From Ardenticatenaceae bacterium (lineage in GTDB: Bacteria > Chloroflexota > Anaerolineae > Promineifilales > Promineifilaceae), in assembly GCA_020634435.1 (NCBI GenBank), contig JACKBS010000005.1, forward strand, positions 682,001-746,000: a stretch of DNA of 64,000 bases, written 5' to 3'. The notes beneath the pieces are model-generated. The model ran no database searches. It saw only the letters and a list, made by a program, of their open reading frames with translations, and had not been told where the DNA came from. A program made the translations under genes and the position numbers. Within the stretch, counting starts at the first letter, position 1. Each line of letters begins with the position of its first letter. This document shows positions 44,745 to 56,605 of this stretch, piece after piece.

Positions 44745-45674
44745 TTAGAACCATTGCGCTAAATCTAGCTCCCAAATCCGAATGATTTTGTCTTTTTCAC
44801 CCAATGTTGCCAGCGTTGGCTGGGTGGGATGAAACGCCAGGCCGGCAAAGGCAAATTTCGAATGCGGTTCTTCGAGAATGGCAATGGTTTCCCAGTTGTC
44901 GGTGCGCCAGAGCCGTACGGTGCTGTCGGCTGATTTGGTAGCTAGCAGTTGCCCGTCGGCGGAAAAGGATACGGCCGTTACTGGTTTCTTGTGCGCGGTC
45001 AGGCTCGTGAGCGGTTCGCCGCTGGCCGTTTGCCACAAATGCACGTCGCTGTCGTGCGACGCCGAGGCCAAAAGCTGGCCGTCGGGAGAAAGGGCCAGGT
45101 CCAGCACCTCGCCGCGATGCCCACTGAAGGTTTGCCGGTTTTGCCCGCTGGCGATGTCCCATACCTTTATCCGACTGTCGGCTGCTCCAGAAAAAAGCGT
45201 GGTACCGTCGAGGCTGACGGCCAGGCAGCCAATGCGCCCTTTATGCCCAGACAGCACTCTTTCTTCGGTGTCGGTGTCCAGGTTCCAGATGCGGATCGTT
45301 TCGTCGTAGGCCCCAGAGATAGCGTAACGGCCGTCTGGCGTCGCCGCCACGGCATAGATGTAGTCGGAGTGGCCGCGCAGCGTGCGTGAGCGATTCTCAC
45401 CGCTCATATCCCACACCTTAAGGGAATTTTTGGAAGCAGAGATGGCTAAACGGCCGTCGGCCGTAATGACTACTGTAAAGACAGAGCCGCTGTACCCGTA
45501 CAGCTCGCGTACCTCCTCCCCGGATTCAGCATTCCAGATGCGAACCGTCTGGTCATATGAGGCCGAGGCCAGCAGCTTGCCGTCTGGCGCCCAGGCCAGG
45601 CGGGTAACGGCGCGATTATTCGCTTTTAGCGTGTGCCGGAGCGTGAACCCGGCCGGGCATGCTTGCACTTTCAT
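44745..45674 (-). CDS. WD40-repeat protein
   Basis: 309 residues forming seven WD40 repeats and little else, enough for one propeller. Typical units are NRAVTRLAWAPDGKLLASAS, DQTVRIWNAESGEEV, DETIRIWNLDTDTEER and DSRIKVWDIASGQNR. There is no signal peptide or membrane segment, so it should be a cytoplasmic scaffold binding other proteins. The repeats are diverged, unlike the LRR repeats at 52.4-53.4 kb. It lies between the histidine kinase and the DUF92 gene on the same strand. Partner unknown. Confidence 0.88.
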   Translation of the reverse strand: MKVQACPAGFTLRHTLKANNRAVTRLAWAPDGKLLASASYDQTVRIWNAESGEEVRELYGYSGSVFTVVITADGRLAISASKNSLKVWDMSGENRSRTLRGHSDYIYAVAATPDGRYAISGAYDETIRIWNLDTDTEERVLSGHKGRIGCLAVSLDGTTLFSGAADSRIKVWDIASGQNRQTFSGHRGEVLDLALSPDGQLLASASHDSDVHLWQTASGEPLTSLTAHKKPVTAVSFSADGQLLATKSADSTVRLWRTDNWETIAILEEPHSKFAFAGLAFHPTQPTLATLGEKDKIIRIWELDLAQWF

Positions 45675-45735
45675 GGTAACTCCTGTGCGCGATGTCTGTG
45701 GTGAAGTCTGTTTCCGAAAGCAATCCCTAGGGTTT

Positions 45736-46533
45736 TTACACTACCAGTAAATAATAAACCAGTACGGCCGCAGCACCCCCCGCAACCGAAGCCAAAAAGT
45801 TGACCAAATCGTTGTTCATCCAGCGCCAGCCGCGTAACGGCCGTGTGGGTTGGCCACAATGTAGCTTCTTTTCGGTCTCTTTTTGGCACTGATCACAGTA
45901 ATAAATTTGCTGAATCGTAGCACCCAAAAAGCTGTCGAACAGGGAGCCTGCCAGCCCGCCAATGCCGCCCGTGATGATGAGCCGAAAAACCTCATCCTGC
46001 ACAAGCAGCCCCGTTGCCAGGCCAATGATTAAGCCACCGATAAAGGAAACGGCCGTACCAAACAACGAAATGCCGCCCGATGTTCCCACCGGCACCACGC
46101 GCCCGGTGGTGATAAGCCGCGGTGGCCGCTGGCTGAGCGTGCCCAACTCGGTAGCCCAGGTATCGGCGGTGACGGTGGCCATGGTACCTAAAAAGAGCGG
46201 CAGCCAAAACGGCGAAGGCCAGATGCCGTGCAGCAGGGCCACAATTGCTCCGGCCCCACCATTGGCCAAAACTTGCCCAATATCCCGCCGATGCCCCTTA
46301 TCGAACTTTTCCGCAACGGCTTTTTTTTCACGTTCTTTGTAGTGGGACAATAAGCTGGAGCTTACAAAAAATATCGCCAGCACCACGCCCCATTCCCAGC
46401 CACCAAAGCCATAAATGAGGGTGCCTATCAAAAGTGCACCCAATGCACCAGAGACAGCTAATGAACCTCGCCAGTAGGCCAGGGCGGCAACGAGACCGCT
46501 GAAAATGAGTGCAAGAATGATTTGGTTGACCAT
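45736..46533 (-). CDS. DUF92 integral membrane protein
   Basis: 265 residues, six or seven membrane segments. Family segments seen are LAVSGALGALLIGTLIYGFG, SSSLLSHYKEREKKAVAEKF, DIGQVLANGGAGAIVALLHG, ATVTADTWATELGTLS and VPVGTSGGISLFGTAVSFIG. Relatives include the plant phytyl-phosphate kinase VTE6, so a prenyl- or polyprenyl-phosphate activity is possible. The Asp of ADTWATELG is probably catalytic. The gene stands alone; 406 bases of control region separate it from the divergent gdhA. Confidence 0.82.
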   Translation of the reverse strand: MVNQIILALIFSGLVAALAYWRGSLAVSGALGALLIGTLIYGFGGWEWGVVLAIFFVSSSLLSHYKEREKKAVAEKFDKGHRRDIGQVLANGGAGAIVALLHGIWPSPFWLPLFLGTMATVTADTWATELGTLSQRPPRLITTGRVVPVGTSGGISLFGTAVSFIGGLIIGLATGLLVQDEVFRLIITGGIGGLAGSLFDSFLGATIQQIYYCDQCQKETEKKLHCGQPTRPLRGWRWMNNDLVNFLASVAGGAAAVLVYYLLVV

Positions 46534-46610
46534 GGACTGTTCACAAAGTTTAGGACGATAGTTTACCAGAGCCAGGGTCGATTGGGTAGAGGTAGGTACT
46601 ATATTTAAGC

Positions 46611-46671
46611 GGTGCGACGCACTTCTTCCTGGCTGTTTCCTAAGTCGGTCAGGATGAAAGTGCGTTGCACC
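46611..46671. repeat. inverted repeat upstream of gdhA
   Basis: GGTGCGACGCACTT at 46611-46624 matches AAGTGCGTTGCACC at 46658-46671 at 13 of 14 positions, with a 33-base centre. It lies between the divergent DUF92 and gdhA genes, about 60 bases before the gdhA promoter. It could be an operator or a mobile palindromic unit. The remainder of this 406-bp gene-free stretch holds the promoter listed separately. Confidence 0.6.
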
Positions 46672-46728
46672 TGAAATAATAAAAATAATTATTCCCTGAG
46701 TTGAAAGTCATGTAAGCAAAAAAGAGTG

Positions 46729-46757
46729 TTTACCTGCGCCACGCTATCTTGTACAAT
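46729..46757 (+). promoter_or_regulatory. sigma-70-type promoter of gdhA
   Basis: TTTACC at 46729-46734 and TACAAT at 46752-46757 are separated by exactly 17 bases. The start of gdhA is 183 bases downstream, giving a long leader of about 175 bases. Confidence 0.65.
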
Positions 46758-46939
46758 TCACCCTGCCAGCCAAATGGCAGCCATTATGGAATGCAGCAAC
46801 CTGCACCTTTCCCCACACACAGAAGATCAAAATTCCCTTCCCTGTGTATGCCTGAATTTTTCCAAGACGGTCGAAAAGAGCATTCATTGCCTCGCTGGCA
46901 AAATCCCTAAACCCACTTACCAATGGAGTAACTTTTATA

Positions 46940-48190
46940 ATGAAAGAAAATCTGAACCCTTTTGCAATTGCACAAGCCCAGTTAGATGAAGCCGCTCGGG
47001 TTTTACAGTTAGACCCCGATATGCACGCTTTTTTGCGTGAACCGATGCGTGAATTTCATTTCACCATCCCGGTGCGGATGGATGATGGGACGACCCGTAC
47101 CTTCCAGGGGTTCCGTGTGCAGTACAACGATGCGCGTGGCCCGGCAAAGGGTGGCATTCGTTTCCATCCCGATGAAACAATTGATACCGTGCGGGCATTA
47201 GCGGCCTGGATGACGTGGAAAACGGCCGTTTCCGACATTCCGCTCGGTGGTGGCAAGGGCGGTGTTATTTGCAACCCGCGTGAAATGTCCCAGGATGAGC
47301 TGGAGCGATTGAGCCGGGGCTACATGCGCAACATTGCCCGCTATGTTGGCCTTACCCAAGACGTGCCTGCGCCCGATGTGAATACCAACCCCCGCATCAT
47401 GGCCTGGATGCTGGACGAATACGAAACCATCAACGGCAAGCGCGAACCCGGCGTGATCACCGGCAAGCCGCTGGAGTTGGGTGGTTCGGCGGGGCGCACG
47501 CCCGCCACGGCGATGGGTGGCCTCTATACCATTCGTGAAGCTGCCAAATTGAAAGGGATGAACCTGGAAGGTGCCACGGCGGCTGTGCAAGGGTTTGGCA
47601 ATGTCGGTTCCTATACCCACAGTTTGGGCCAAAAACAGTTTGGTCTGAAGATTGTGGCTGTTAGCGATGAGTTTGGTGGCATTTACAATGCCAACGGCAT
47701 TGATTTTGATGTTGCCGCCGCCCACCAGCGGCAGACGGGTAAGTTGATGAACTGCCCCGGTACAGAAAATATTTCCAACCAGGAACTGCTGGAACTGGAA
47801 GTAGACATTTTGATTCCTGCCGCCATCGAAAACCAACTCACCAGCCAGAACGCGGGCAACGTGAAAGCTAAAATCGTGGCCGAGTTGGCCAATGGCCCCA
47901 CCACGCCCGAAGCCGACAACATTCTCAACGACAAAGGCATCTACATCATTCCTGACTTCCTGTGCAATGCCGGTGGTGTGATTGTTTCTTACTTTGAAAT
48001 GGTGCAGAACGGTTACCAATATTACTGGGATGAGGCGATGGTGCATGAGCGGCTGGATAAGAAAATTACTACTGCTTTCCAGGCTGTGAACCACATGTCT
48101 GAGTCCAAGAACGTGGATACGCGGGTGGCGGCCTATCTGGTAGCTGTCAATCGGGTTGCGGAAGCGGTTCGGCTGCGCGGGTGGGTCTAG
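46940..48190 (+). CDS. gdhA: glutamate dehydrogenase (Glu/Leu/Phe/Val dehydrogenase family)
   Basis: 416 residues. The substrate domain has GFRVQYNDARGPAKGGIRFH and AAWMTWKTAVSDIPLGGGKG, with the catalytic Lys in GGGKGGV; DVPAPDVNTNPRIMAWMLDE contributes the catalytic Asp. The Rossmann domain begins TAAVQGFGNVGSYTH. It interconverts glutamate and 2-oxoglutarate plus ammonia with NAD(P). A GGAG site lies 11 bases before the ATG and a good promoter upstream. The gene has its own promoter, and the gcv riboswitch promoter follows 51 bases after its stop. Confidence 0.93.
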   Translation: MKENLNPFAIAQAQLDEAARVLQLDPDMHAFLREPMREFHFTIPVRMDDGTTRTFQGFRVQYNDARGPAKGGIRFHPDETIDTVRALAAWMTWKTAVSDIPLGGGKGGVICNPREMSQDELERLSRGYMRNIARYVGLTQDVPAPDVNTNPRIMAWMLDEYETINGKREPGVITGKPLELGGSAGRTPATAMGGLYTIREAAKLKGMNLEGATAAVQGFGNVGSYTHSLGQKQFGLKIVAVSDEFGGIYNANGIDFDVAAAHQRQTGKLMNCPGTENISNQELLELEVDILIPAAIENQLTSQNAGNVKAKIVAELANGPTTPEADNILNDKGIYIIPDFLCNAGGVIVSYFEMVQNGYQYYWDEAMVHERLDKKITTAFQAVNHMSESKNVDTRVAAYLVAVNRVAEAVRLRGWV

Positions 48191-48240
48191 GCATTTTCGG
48201 CATGGACTGAATAGTTTAATAAAAGCCTTAATTTTGTGAC

Positions 48241-48269
48241 TTGCACATTGTGGGGGCAATCCTTACAAT
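48241..48269 (+). promoter_or_regulatory. sigma-70-type promoter of the gcv operon
   Basis: TTGCAC at 48241-48246 and TACAAT at 48264-48269 have a 17-base spacer. Transcription would start near 48276, about 30 bases before the glycine riboswitch. Confidence 0.75.
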
Positions 48270-48307
48270 GTTGTCAGGCAACTTTTTTAAACAATTGAAT
48301 ATGGCAA

Positions 48308-48535
48308 ACGGCCGTTCGGGAGAGAACGTAGCAAATACGTCACCGAAGGGGCAAACAGGGGATTAGCACTCCACTGTGAAACTCTCAGGTAAAAGGACCG
48401 GGCTGCCGGGTAAATCTGGAAAGTGCAAGCTGACCGAGCTTCAGCGAGGTCAGCCCACACCGACGGGGCAAGTGGCAAATAAAAAGCGTTTGCTGCGAAT
48501 CTCTCAGGTCTATGACAGAGGACGCTGGCAATTTT
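48308..48535 (+). promoter_or_regulatory. tandem glycine riboswitch
   Basis: Two aptamers in a row with the conserved words of the family. The first has CGGGAGAG (48317-48324), CACCGAAGGGGCAA (48341-48354), CTCTCAGG (48382-48389) and AAAAGGACCG (48391-48400). The second has CACCGACGGGGCAA (from 48458), CTCTCAGG (48501-48508) and GACAGAGGACGC (48514-48525). It lies directly upstream of gcvH and gcvP. Glycine binding normally turns these genes on so that excess glycine is broken down. The linker between aptamers is short. An ACGGCCGT copy (48308) forms the very start of the structure. No separate terminator hairpin is obvious between it and gcvH, so control may be translational. Confidence 0.95.
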
Positions 48536-48595
48536 CTTTAATTGCTATGCGTCCTTTTTTGTTGGCTGCAAAAACAGAAACCCAAGGAGATGATG

Positions 48596-48982
48596 ATGAG
48601 CAAAATTCCTGCAAATTTGAGATATACCAACGATGATGAATGGGTAAGCATTGACGGCGATACCGCCACCATCGGTATTACTGACCACGCCCAAGACGCG
48701 CTCTCTGACATTGTGTACCTGGAACTGCCCAGCGTTGGCGACTTTTTTGGCGTCGGCGAAACGTTTGGCGTCGTAGAATCCGTTAAGGCTGCGGCCGATC
48801 TGCTGATGGCTGTTTCTGGTGACGTAACGGCCGTTAACGAAGACCTCATCGACACCCCCGAACAGCTAAACGCGGACCCCTACGGCTCCTGGCTCATCAA
48901 AGTAAAAATGAGCGCCCCGGCCGAATTTAACGATCTGATGGATGCTGACGGCTACCAAGAACACTTAAGCGCGCTCGAATAA
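48596..48982 (+). CDS. gcvH: glycine cleavage system H protein
   Basis: 128 residues, the usual length. NLRYTNDDEWVSIDGDTATI and GITDHAQDALSDIVYLELP are the family start; the lipoyl Lys is in FGVVESVKAAADLL near residue 62. The H protein carries the aminomethyl group between GcvP, GcvT and the lipoamide dehydrogenase. Three ATG codons in a row (48590, 48593, 48596) follow AAGGAG; I choose the third, six bases from that site. It is under the glycine riboswitch and 105 bases before gcvP. No gcvT is in the window. Confidence 0.94.
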   Translation: MSKIPANLRYTNDDEWVSIDGDTATIGITDHAQDALSDIVYLELPSVGDFFGVGETFGVVESVKAAADLLMAVSGDVTAVNEDLIDTPEQLNADPYGSWLIKVKMSAPAEFNDLMDADGYQEHLSALE

Positions 48983-49087
48983 GGCCGATGAACCCGGCAA
49001 ACGGCCGTTGCCTGCCCAAGCCGGGTCTGCCCCACCATTCCCTACTGTGACAGCCGCACCGTTCATTTATGAACCCGGAGAAAACCC

Positions 49088-52031
<2,944 letters not shown>

Positions 52032-52040
52032 TTCACTGAG

Positions 52041-52069
52041 ATTGGTCCAATCTGCCAGATTGGACCAAT
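52041..52069. repeat. 29-base near-perfect palindrome after gcvP
   Basis: ATTGGTCCAATCTG (52041-52054) and CAGATTGGACCAAT (52056-52069) are exact reverse complements around a single C. It starts ten bases after the gcvP stop. As RNA it is a strong hairpin but lacks a T run; it may protect the 3' end of the gcv mRNA or be a protein-binding site. Confidence 0.7.
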
Positions 52070-52082
52070 CTTACCCCACGCC

Positions 52083-52113
52083 AAAGGCCACTTCTCACGA
52101 GGTGGCCTTTTTT
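52083..52113 (+). terminator. rho-independent terminator of the gcv operon
   Basis: AAAGGCCAC (52083-52091) pairs with GTGGCCTTT (52102-52110) around TTCTCACGAG, followed by TTTATT. It lies 52 bases after the gcvP stop. Confidence 0.88.
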
Positions 52114-52238
52114 ATTGCCAGCAGGTGACAGTCACTTCCCAAAGAGACTGTCACATTGTTGTGCCAGCAGTTTAATTCTTATCGGCGCTGTGCTATTATT
52201 TTTGGGCGAACTAGATTGCTACACGCCAGGAGGGATTG

Positions 52239-55204
52239 ATGGCTGAAATAAACGAGATTGCCTTACAGCGCATAGAACAAGCCGCCCGCGAAGAAGCGGA
52301 AGAGCTGGATTTGCGCGGCCTGGGCCTGCATGAACTGCCGGAAGAAATTCGCCAGCTAAAAAAGCTGCGCCACCTGCGCCTGGGCTACCACAGCCGGAAA
52401 CATTTTCGCCTAACGACCTTCAACTTTTTGACAGAGCTGCCGGAGTGGCTGCGGGAGCTGACGCAACTGCAAAGCCTCGACCTCAGCAGCACCAATCTGA
52501 CGGAACTGCCGGAGTGGCTGGGGCAGCTGACGCAACTGCAAAGCCTCAACCTCAGCCGCACCAATCTGACGGAACTGCCGGAGTGGCTGGGGCAGCTGAC
52601 GCAACTGCAACGCCTCGACCTCAGCTTTAACAAGCTGACGGAACTGCCGGAGTGGCTGGGGCAGCTGACGCAACTGCAAAGCCTCAACCTCAGCAGCAAC
52701 AATCTGACGGAACTGCCGGAGTGGCTGGGGGGCAGCTGACGCAACTGCAAAGCCTCAACCTCAGCGGCAACAATCTGACGGAACTGCCGGAGTGGCTGGG
52801 GCAGCTGACGCAACTGCAAAGCCTCTACCTCAGCTTTAACAATCTGACGGAACTGCCGGAGTGGCTGGGGCAGCTGACGCAACTGCAAAGCCTCAACCTC
52901 AGCAGCAACAATCTGACGGAACTGCCGGAGTGGCTGGGGCAGCTGACGCAACTGCAAAGCCTCGATCTCAGCAGCACCAATCTGACGGAACTGCCGGAGT
53001 GGCTGGGGCAGCTGACGCAACTGCAAAGCCTCGACCTCAGCAGCACCAATCTGACGGAACTGCCGGAGTGGCTGGGGCAGCTGACGCAACTGCAAAGCCT
53101 CAACCTCAGCGGCAACAATCTGACGGAACTGCCGGAGTGGCTGGGGCAGCTGACGCAACTGCAAAGCCTCTACCTCAGCGGCAACAATCTGACGGAACTG
53201 CCGGAGTGGCTGGGGCAGCTGACGCAACTGCAAAGCCTCTACCTCAGCAGCAACAATCTGACGGAACTGCCGGAGTGGCTGGGGCAGCTGACGCAACTGC
53301 AAAGCCTCAACCTCAGCAGCAACAATCTGACGGAACTGCCGGAGTGGCTGGGGCAGCTGACGCAACTGCAAAGCCTCAACCTCAGCAGCAACAATCTGAC
53401 GGAACTGCCGGAGTGGCTGGGCAACCTCACCCAACTAAGACAATTTTTTTGTGCTGAAAATCCTATAACCAGCCCACCCCCGGAAATTTTGGGTGATGCC
53501 TTAAAGCAAAGCTATAAACCAGTTGATTTGGTAGCACTCCGCCGTTACTTTGCTCAACTACATGAAGAACAAACAGTCACGTTTTATGAGGCCAAACTGC
53601 TCATTGTGGGCGAAGGTGGTGCAGGCAAAACCTCGTTGGCTTGCAAACTTCAAGATGATCAGTCACCACTCCCTGAAAAAGAAGAGAGCACCGAAGGCAT
53701 TGACATTGTCACCTGGCACTTTCCCCTGCCGCCAGCGTGCGAAGAAGAGGAGTACCGCGTCAACATCTGGGATTTTGGGGGGCAAGAGGTTTACTTTGCC
53801 ACCCACCAATTTTTCCTGACCCACCGCTCTGTTTACGTTTTGGTGGCCGACACTCGCCAGCAGCACACCGACTTTTACACCTGGCTGCGCCTGCAAGAAA
53901 CGTTTGGCGGCAGCAGTCCTATCCTTCTGCTCAAAAACCGCAACCGGCAAAAAGGCAGCCGCTTCTTCATTGAAAATTTGCCCCAGCTCCGCCAGCGTTT
54001 CCCCAACCTCAAAGACGTCATCGAACTCGATTTGGAAAGCGTTCCCCACGAAGACAAATGGCCAACATTGGTGCGCGATTTGCAGCACCGCTTCCTCAGC
54101 CTGGATCACGTTGGCGTGCCCCGCCCCGCTACCTGGGTAGCCGTCCGCGAAGCGCTCCGCGAAGATCCACGCGACATCATCAGCCTGAAACAATATTTGG
54201 CAATTTGCGCCCAACACAAAATCGAACGACAGGATGATGCCCTCCAGCTCAGCGACTACTTGCACCACCTTGGTGATATTCTGCATTTCCAAAAAGACCC
54301 TGTTCTGGCAGATCTCGTTATCTTAAAACCAACCTGGGGTTTGGATGCTGTTTACCGCGTGCTGGATAATGAGACCATTGTGGAAAATTGGGGCAAATTC
54401 AGCCGCACCGACCTGCGCGATCTGTGGAACGACGATAAATACGACGGCCATCACCACCAACTGCTGCGCCTTATGCAAAACTTCCAGCTTTGTTACCCCC
54501 TGGAGGATGAACCGGACAGTTACATTGCTCCCCAACTTCTAAAACCAGATGTGCCGCCTTACGATTGGAGCCACGAGAATAATTTACAGCTGCGCTACCG
54601 CTACCCGGAATTTATGCCGCGCGGTATTCTCAGCCGGGCCATCGTCAAGCTCCACCATCGCATCGAAAGGCAAACGCTGGTCTGGCGCTCCGGCGTTATC
54701 CTCAATGACGGTTACGCTCGCTCTGAACTGCTGGAACTGCGCGGCGAAAATGAAATTCGCATTCGCGTCTCGGGCCGCAACATGCGCGACCTGCTCATGG
54801 AAATCGTCCGTGCCCTGGATGATTTGCATCTCGGCTTTCCCAAGCTGCAATACGAAAAGCGTATCCCCTGCAACTGCTCAACGTGCGCTACGCTCCAAGA
54901 ACCTCATTTTTACGATTTGCAGGAATTGTTGGATCGTTTGGCGAACCGTAAAGAAACCAAAGAGTGCAACAAACCACCCTATGAAGATGTCTCCATTCGC
55001 AGCCTGCTAGATGACGCTGCGCCGCAGGTGCTCTTAAAAACAGATGGCCCTTTAGATCAAAGGGCCATCCATAATTATTACGGAAATGTTTATCGTGGCG
55101 ATCACCGTGACGGTGACGACATCCACATTGATGAAATTAGTGAGAGCGAAGCCATTGCCATTGGGCGCAAAGCATCAGCCCGCATCGGTCCGCCAAAGAA
55201 TTAA
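52239..55204 (+). CDS. Roco protein (LRR-Roc-COR), with a frameshift in the repeat region
   Basis: About 985 residues if the frame is restored. ATG 52239 has AGGAGGG four bases upstream. Residues about 20-60 are a leading LRR, followed by about 15 repeats of 23 residues (NLTELPEWLGQLTQLQSL plus a variable xLSxx). A Roc GTPase follows with LLIVGEGGAGKTSLACKL (P-loop), VNIWDFGGQEVYFATHQFF (DxxGQ) and the base-specific region. A COR domain extends from about PRPATWVAVREAL to the end, with a Cys cluster CNCSTC and a Gly-poor tail. The frame breaks at GGGGGG (52727-52732), where other repeats have GGGG. No effector domain is attached, and no ACGGCCGT copy lies in the gene. Bacterial Roco proteins are GTPases with largely unknown roles. 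Confidence 0.87.
52425..53455 (+). repeat. about 15 near-identical 69-bp tandem repeats coding for LRRs
   Basis: Each unit is 69 bp (23 codons) and shares almost its whole sequence, including CTGACGGAACTGCCGGAGTG and GGGCAGCTGACGCAACTGCA. Variation is concentrated in a few codons that encode residues around the LRR loop (SST, SGN, SSN, SRT, SFN) and the N/D/Y before LS. Identity at the DNA level suggests recent expansion by recombination. The first two units and the last differ more. Reverse-strand reading frames of 60-349 codons through this stretch are by-products. Confidence 0.92.
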
Positions 55205-55212
55205 CGAGGTGG

Positions 55213-56490
55213 CTACGGCCGTATCTGCACCAAATGGTACTTTTTGCGGCCTTTGCGCAGGATGAGGAATTGGCCGTCGATGCTCTGGTTGAGCGTGACG
55301 GTTTGCCCGGCGTCGCTGATGCGCTCGTTGTTGAGGTAGAGGCCGCCCCCCTGAATGGAGCGGCGCGCGTCGCCTTTGGATGAAGCGAGGCCAGTATCCA
55401 CCAGCAGGTCCACCACGGACAGACCATCCCCTTCCAGCGCGGTTTTGGTCAGTTCGCTACTGGGCACGTCGGCGAAGATGTCGCGGATGTCGGCGGCTTC
55501 CAGGCCATCGAGATCACCCCCAAACAGCACCTCGGCAGCTTTTTCGGCTTTGTGAACGGCCGTTTCCCCATGAATCATCCCCGTTACTTCCTGTGCCAAC
55601 CGCCGCTGCGCCTCCCGTTGTTCCGGGGCGTTGAACAGCTTGTCTTCGTAATCGGCAATCGCCTGCTGATCCAGCCAGGTGAAGTAGCGCAGGTAGTTCA
55701 GCACGTCGGCGTCGTCGGTGTTGAGCCAGAACTGGTAGAAGCGGTATGGCGATGTACGATCGGCCGCCAGCCAGGCGTTGGTGCCGGCCGACGTTTTGCC
55801 AAACTTGGTGCCATCTGCCTGGGTGATGAGCGGGAAAACCAGCGCATTGGCTTTTTGCCCCTTGGTGCGGCGAATCAGCTCCACGCCCGCCAAAATATTG
55901 CCCCACTGGTCGCTGCCGCCCATTTGCAAGACGCAGTTATGGTTTTCAAAAAGGTACTTGAAATCATAAGCTTGCAGCAGCATGTAGCTGAATTCGGTGT
56001 AGGAGATGCCATCCTCGCGGCTGATGCGGGACTTGACCGAATCTTTGGCCATCATGTAGTTGACGGTGAAATGTTTGCCTACGTCGCGCAGGAATTCCAT
56101 CATGCCGAGCTCGGAGAGCCAGGTGGCATTGTTCACGATGCGGGCCGGGTTGCTTTTGACCTCAAAGTCGAGGATGCCGGACAGCTGATCCTGAACGCGG
56201 ACCAGGTTGGCCTGTACTTCGTCCAGAGTCAGGAGGTTGCGTTCGGTGGAACGGCCGCTTGGATCGCCTACCATGCCCGTGCCCCCGCCAGCCAGGGCGA
56301 TCGGCGTGTGGCCGTAGCGCTGCATCCGGGCCATGGCCATCATCGGCACCAGGTGGCCAATGTGCAGGCTGTCGCCCGTCGGATCGAAGCCGTTGTACAG
56401 GGTGATTTTTTCTTTGGCGAGCAGCTCGGGCACACCCTCAGTATGGTCGTAGACAAAACCACGCCAGCGAAGTTCTTCAAACGCGTTCAT
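55213..56490 (-). CDS. tyrS: tyrosyl-tRNA synthetase
   Basis: About 425 residues. The class I motif appears as HIGHLVPMMAMARMQRYGH near residue 45 and the second as KFGKTSAGTNAWL near 232 (KFGKT for KMSKS, normal for TyrRS). GGTGMVGDPSGRSTERNLL and YMMAKDSVKSRIS are conserved. An S4 RNA-binding domain ends the protein (VDLLVDTGLASSKGDARRSI). It charges tRNA-Tyr. ATG 56490 has AGGAG seven bases upstream; a longer frame would cross the promoter. The gene ends eight bases beyond the convergent Roco stop, with no terminator between them. Confidence 0.93.
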   Translation of the reverse strand: MNAFEELRWRGFVYDHTEGVPELLAKEKITLYNGFDPTGDSLHIGHLVPMMAMARMQRYGHTPIALAGGGTGMVGDPSGRSTERNLLTLDEVQANLVRVQDQLSGILDFEVKSNPARIVNNATWLSELGMMEFLRDVGKHFTVNYMMAKDSVKSRISREDGISYTEFSYMLLQAYDFKYLFENHNCVLQMGGSDQWGNILAGVELIRRTKGQKANALVFPLITQADGTKFGKTSAGTNAWLAADRTSPYRFYQFWLNTDDADVLNYLRYFTWLDQQAIADYEDKLFNAPEQREAQRRLAQEVTGMIHGETAVHKAEKAAEVLFGGDLDGLEAADIRDIFADVPSSELTKTALEGDGLSVVDLLVDTGLASSKGDARRSIQGGGLYLNNERISDAGQTVTLNQSIDGQFLILRKGRKKYHLVQIRP

Positions 56491-56509
56491 AAGGCATCTC
56501 CTGAAAAAG

Positions 56510-56570
56510 CAGCCACAGATTTTGTGGCTGGCACAGATTATACTCTTTTTCCTCTGTGCCCTCTGTGGCA
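56510..56570 (-). promoter_or_regulatory. tyrS promoter region with nested inverted repeats
   Basis: On the minus strand a perfect TATAAT (56542-56537) lies 47 bases before the tyrS ATG; no good -35 is seen. The region is an inverted-repeat element: GCCACAG (56512-56518) with CTGTGGC (56563-56569) and, inside, GGCACAGA (56530-56537) with TCTGTGCC (56553-56560). The start of the mRNA would also form CAGCCACA/TGTGGCTG just before the ribosome site. A regulatory role is possible but unproven. Confidence 0.55.
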
Positions 56571-56573
56571 AAC

Positions 56574-56605
56574 AATAAAAAAGACGCGGTGATTAGCCGC
56601 GTCTT
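56574..56605 (-). terminator. rho-independent terminator upstream of tyrS
   Basis: On the minus strand AAGACGCGG and CCGCGTCTT (56605-56597 with 56589-56581) form a nine-bp stem with a seven-base loop, followed by TTTTTTATTG. It ends transcripts coming from the right before the tyrS promoter, most likely thrC before the ISAs1 element inserted, or it may attenuate tyrS. The next 150 bases to the right contain a further foldable segment (ACGACAG 56637-56643 with CTGTCGT 56691-56697). Confidence 0.75.

Noticed and set aside
46726..46989. 87-codon frame upstream of gdhA
   Set aside because: Overlaps the promoter and the gdhA start in another frame; no ribosome site or family features.
47198..48259. 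353-codon reverse-strand frame opposite gdhA
   Set aside because: Shadow of a highly conserved enzyme; no motif in the antisense product.
52385..53434. 349-codon reverse-strand frame through the LRR repeats
   Set aside because: It is a by-product of the 69-bp repeat: the protein is a monotonous repeat without family features, and the plus strand carries a clear LRR coding sequence with a strong ribosome site.
52425..53455. CRISPR-like array
   Set aside because: Units are directly adjacent, 69 bp, in frame and coding; there are no spacers and no cas genes.
52239..55204. Antiphage STAND-type NTPase
   Set aside because: The P-loop belongs to a Roc GTPase with a COR domain, and no nuclease, TIR or other effector is fused or adjacent, so a defence function is not claimed.
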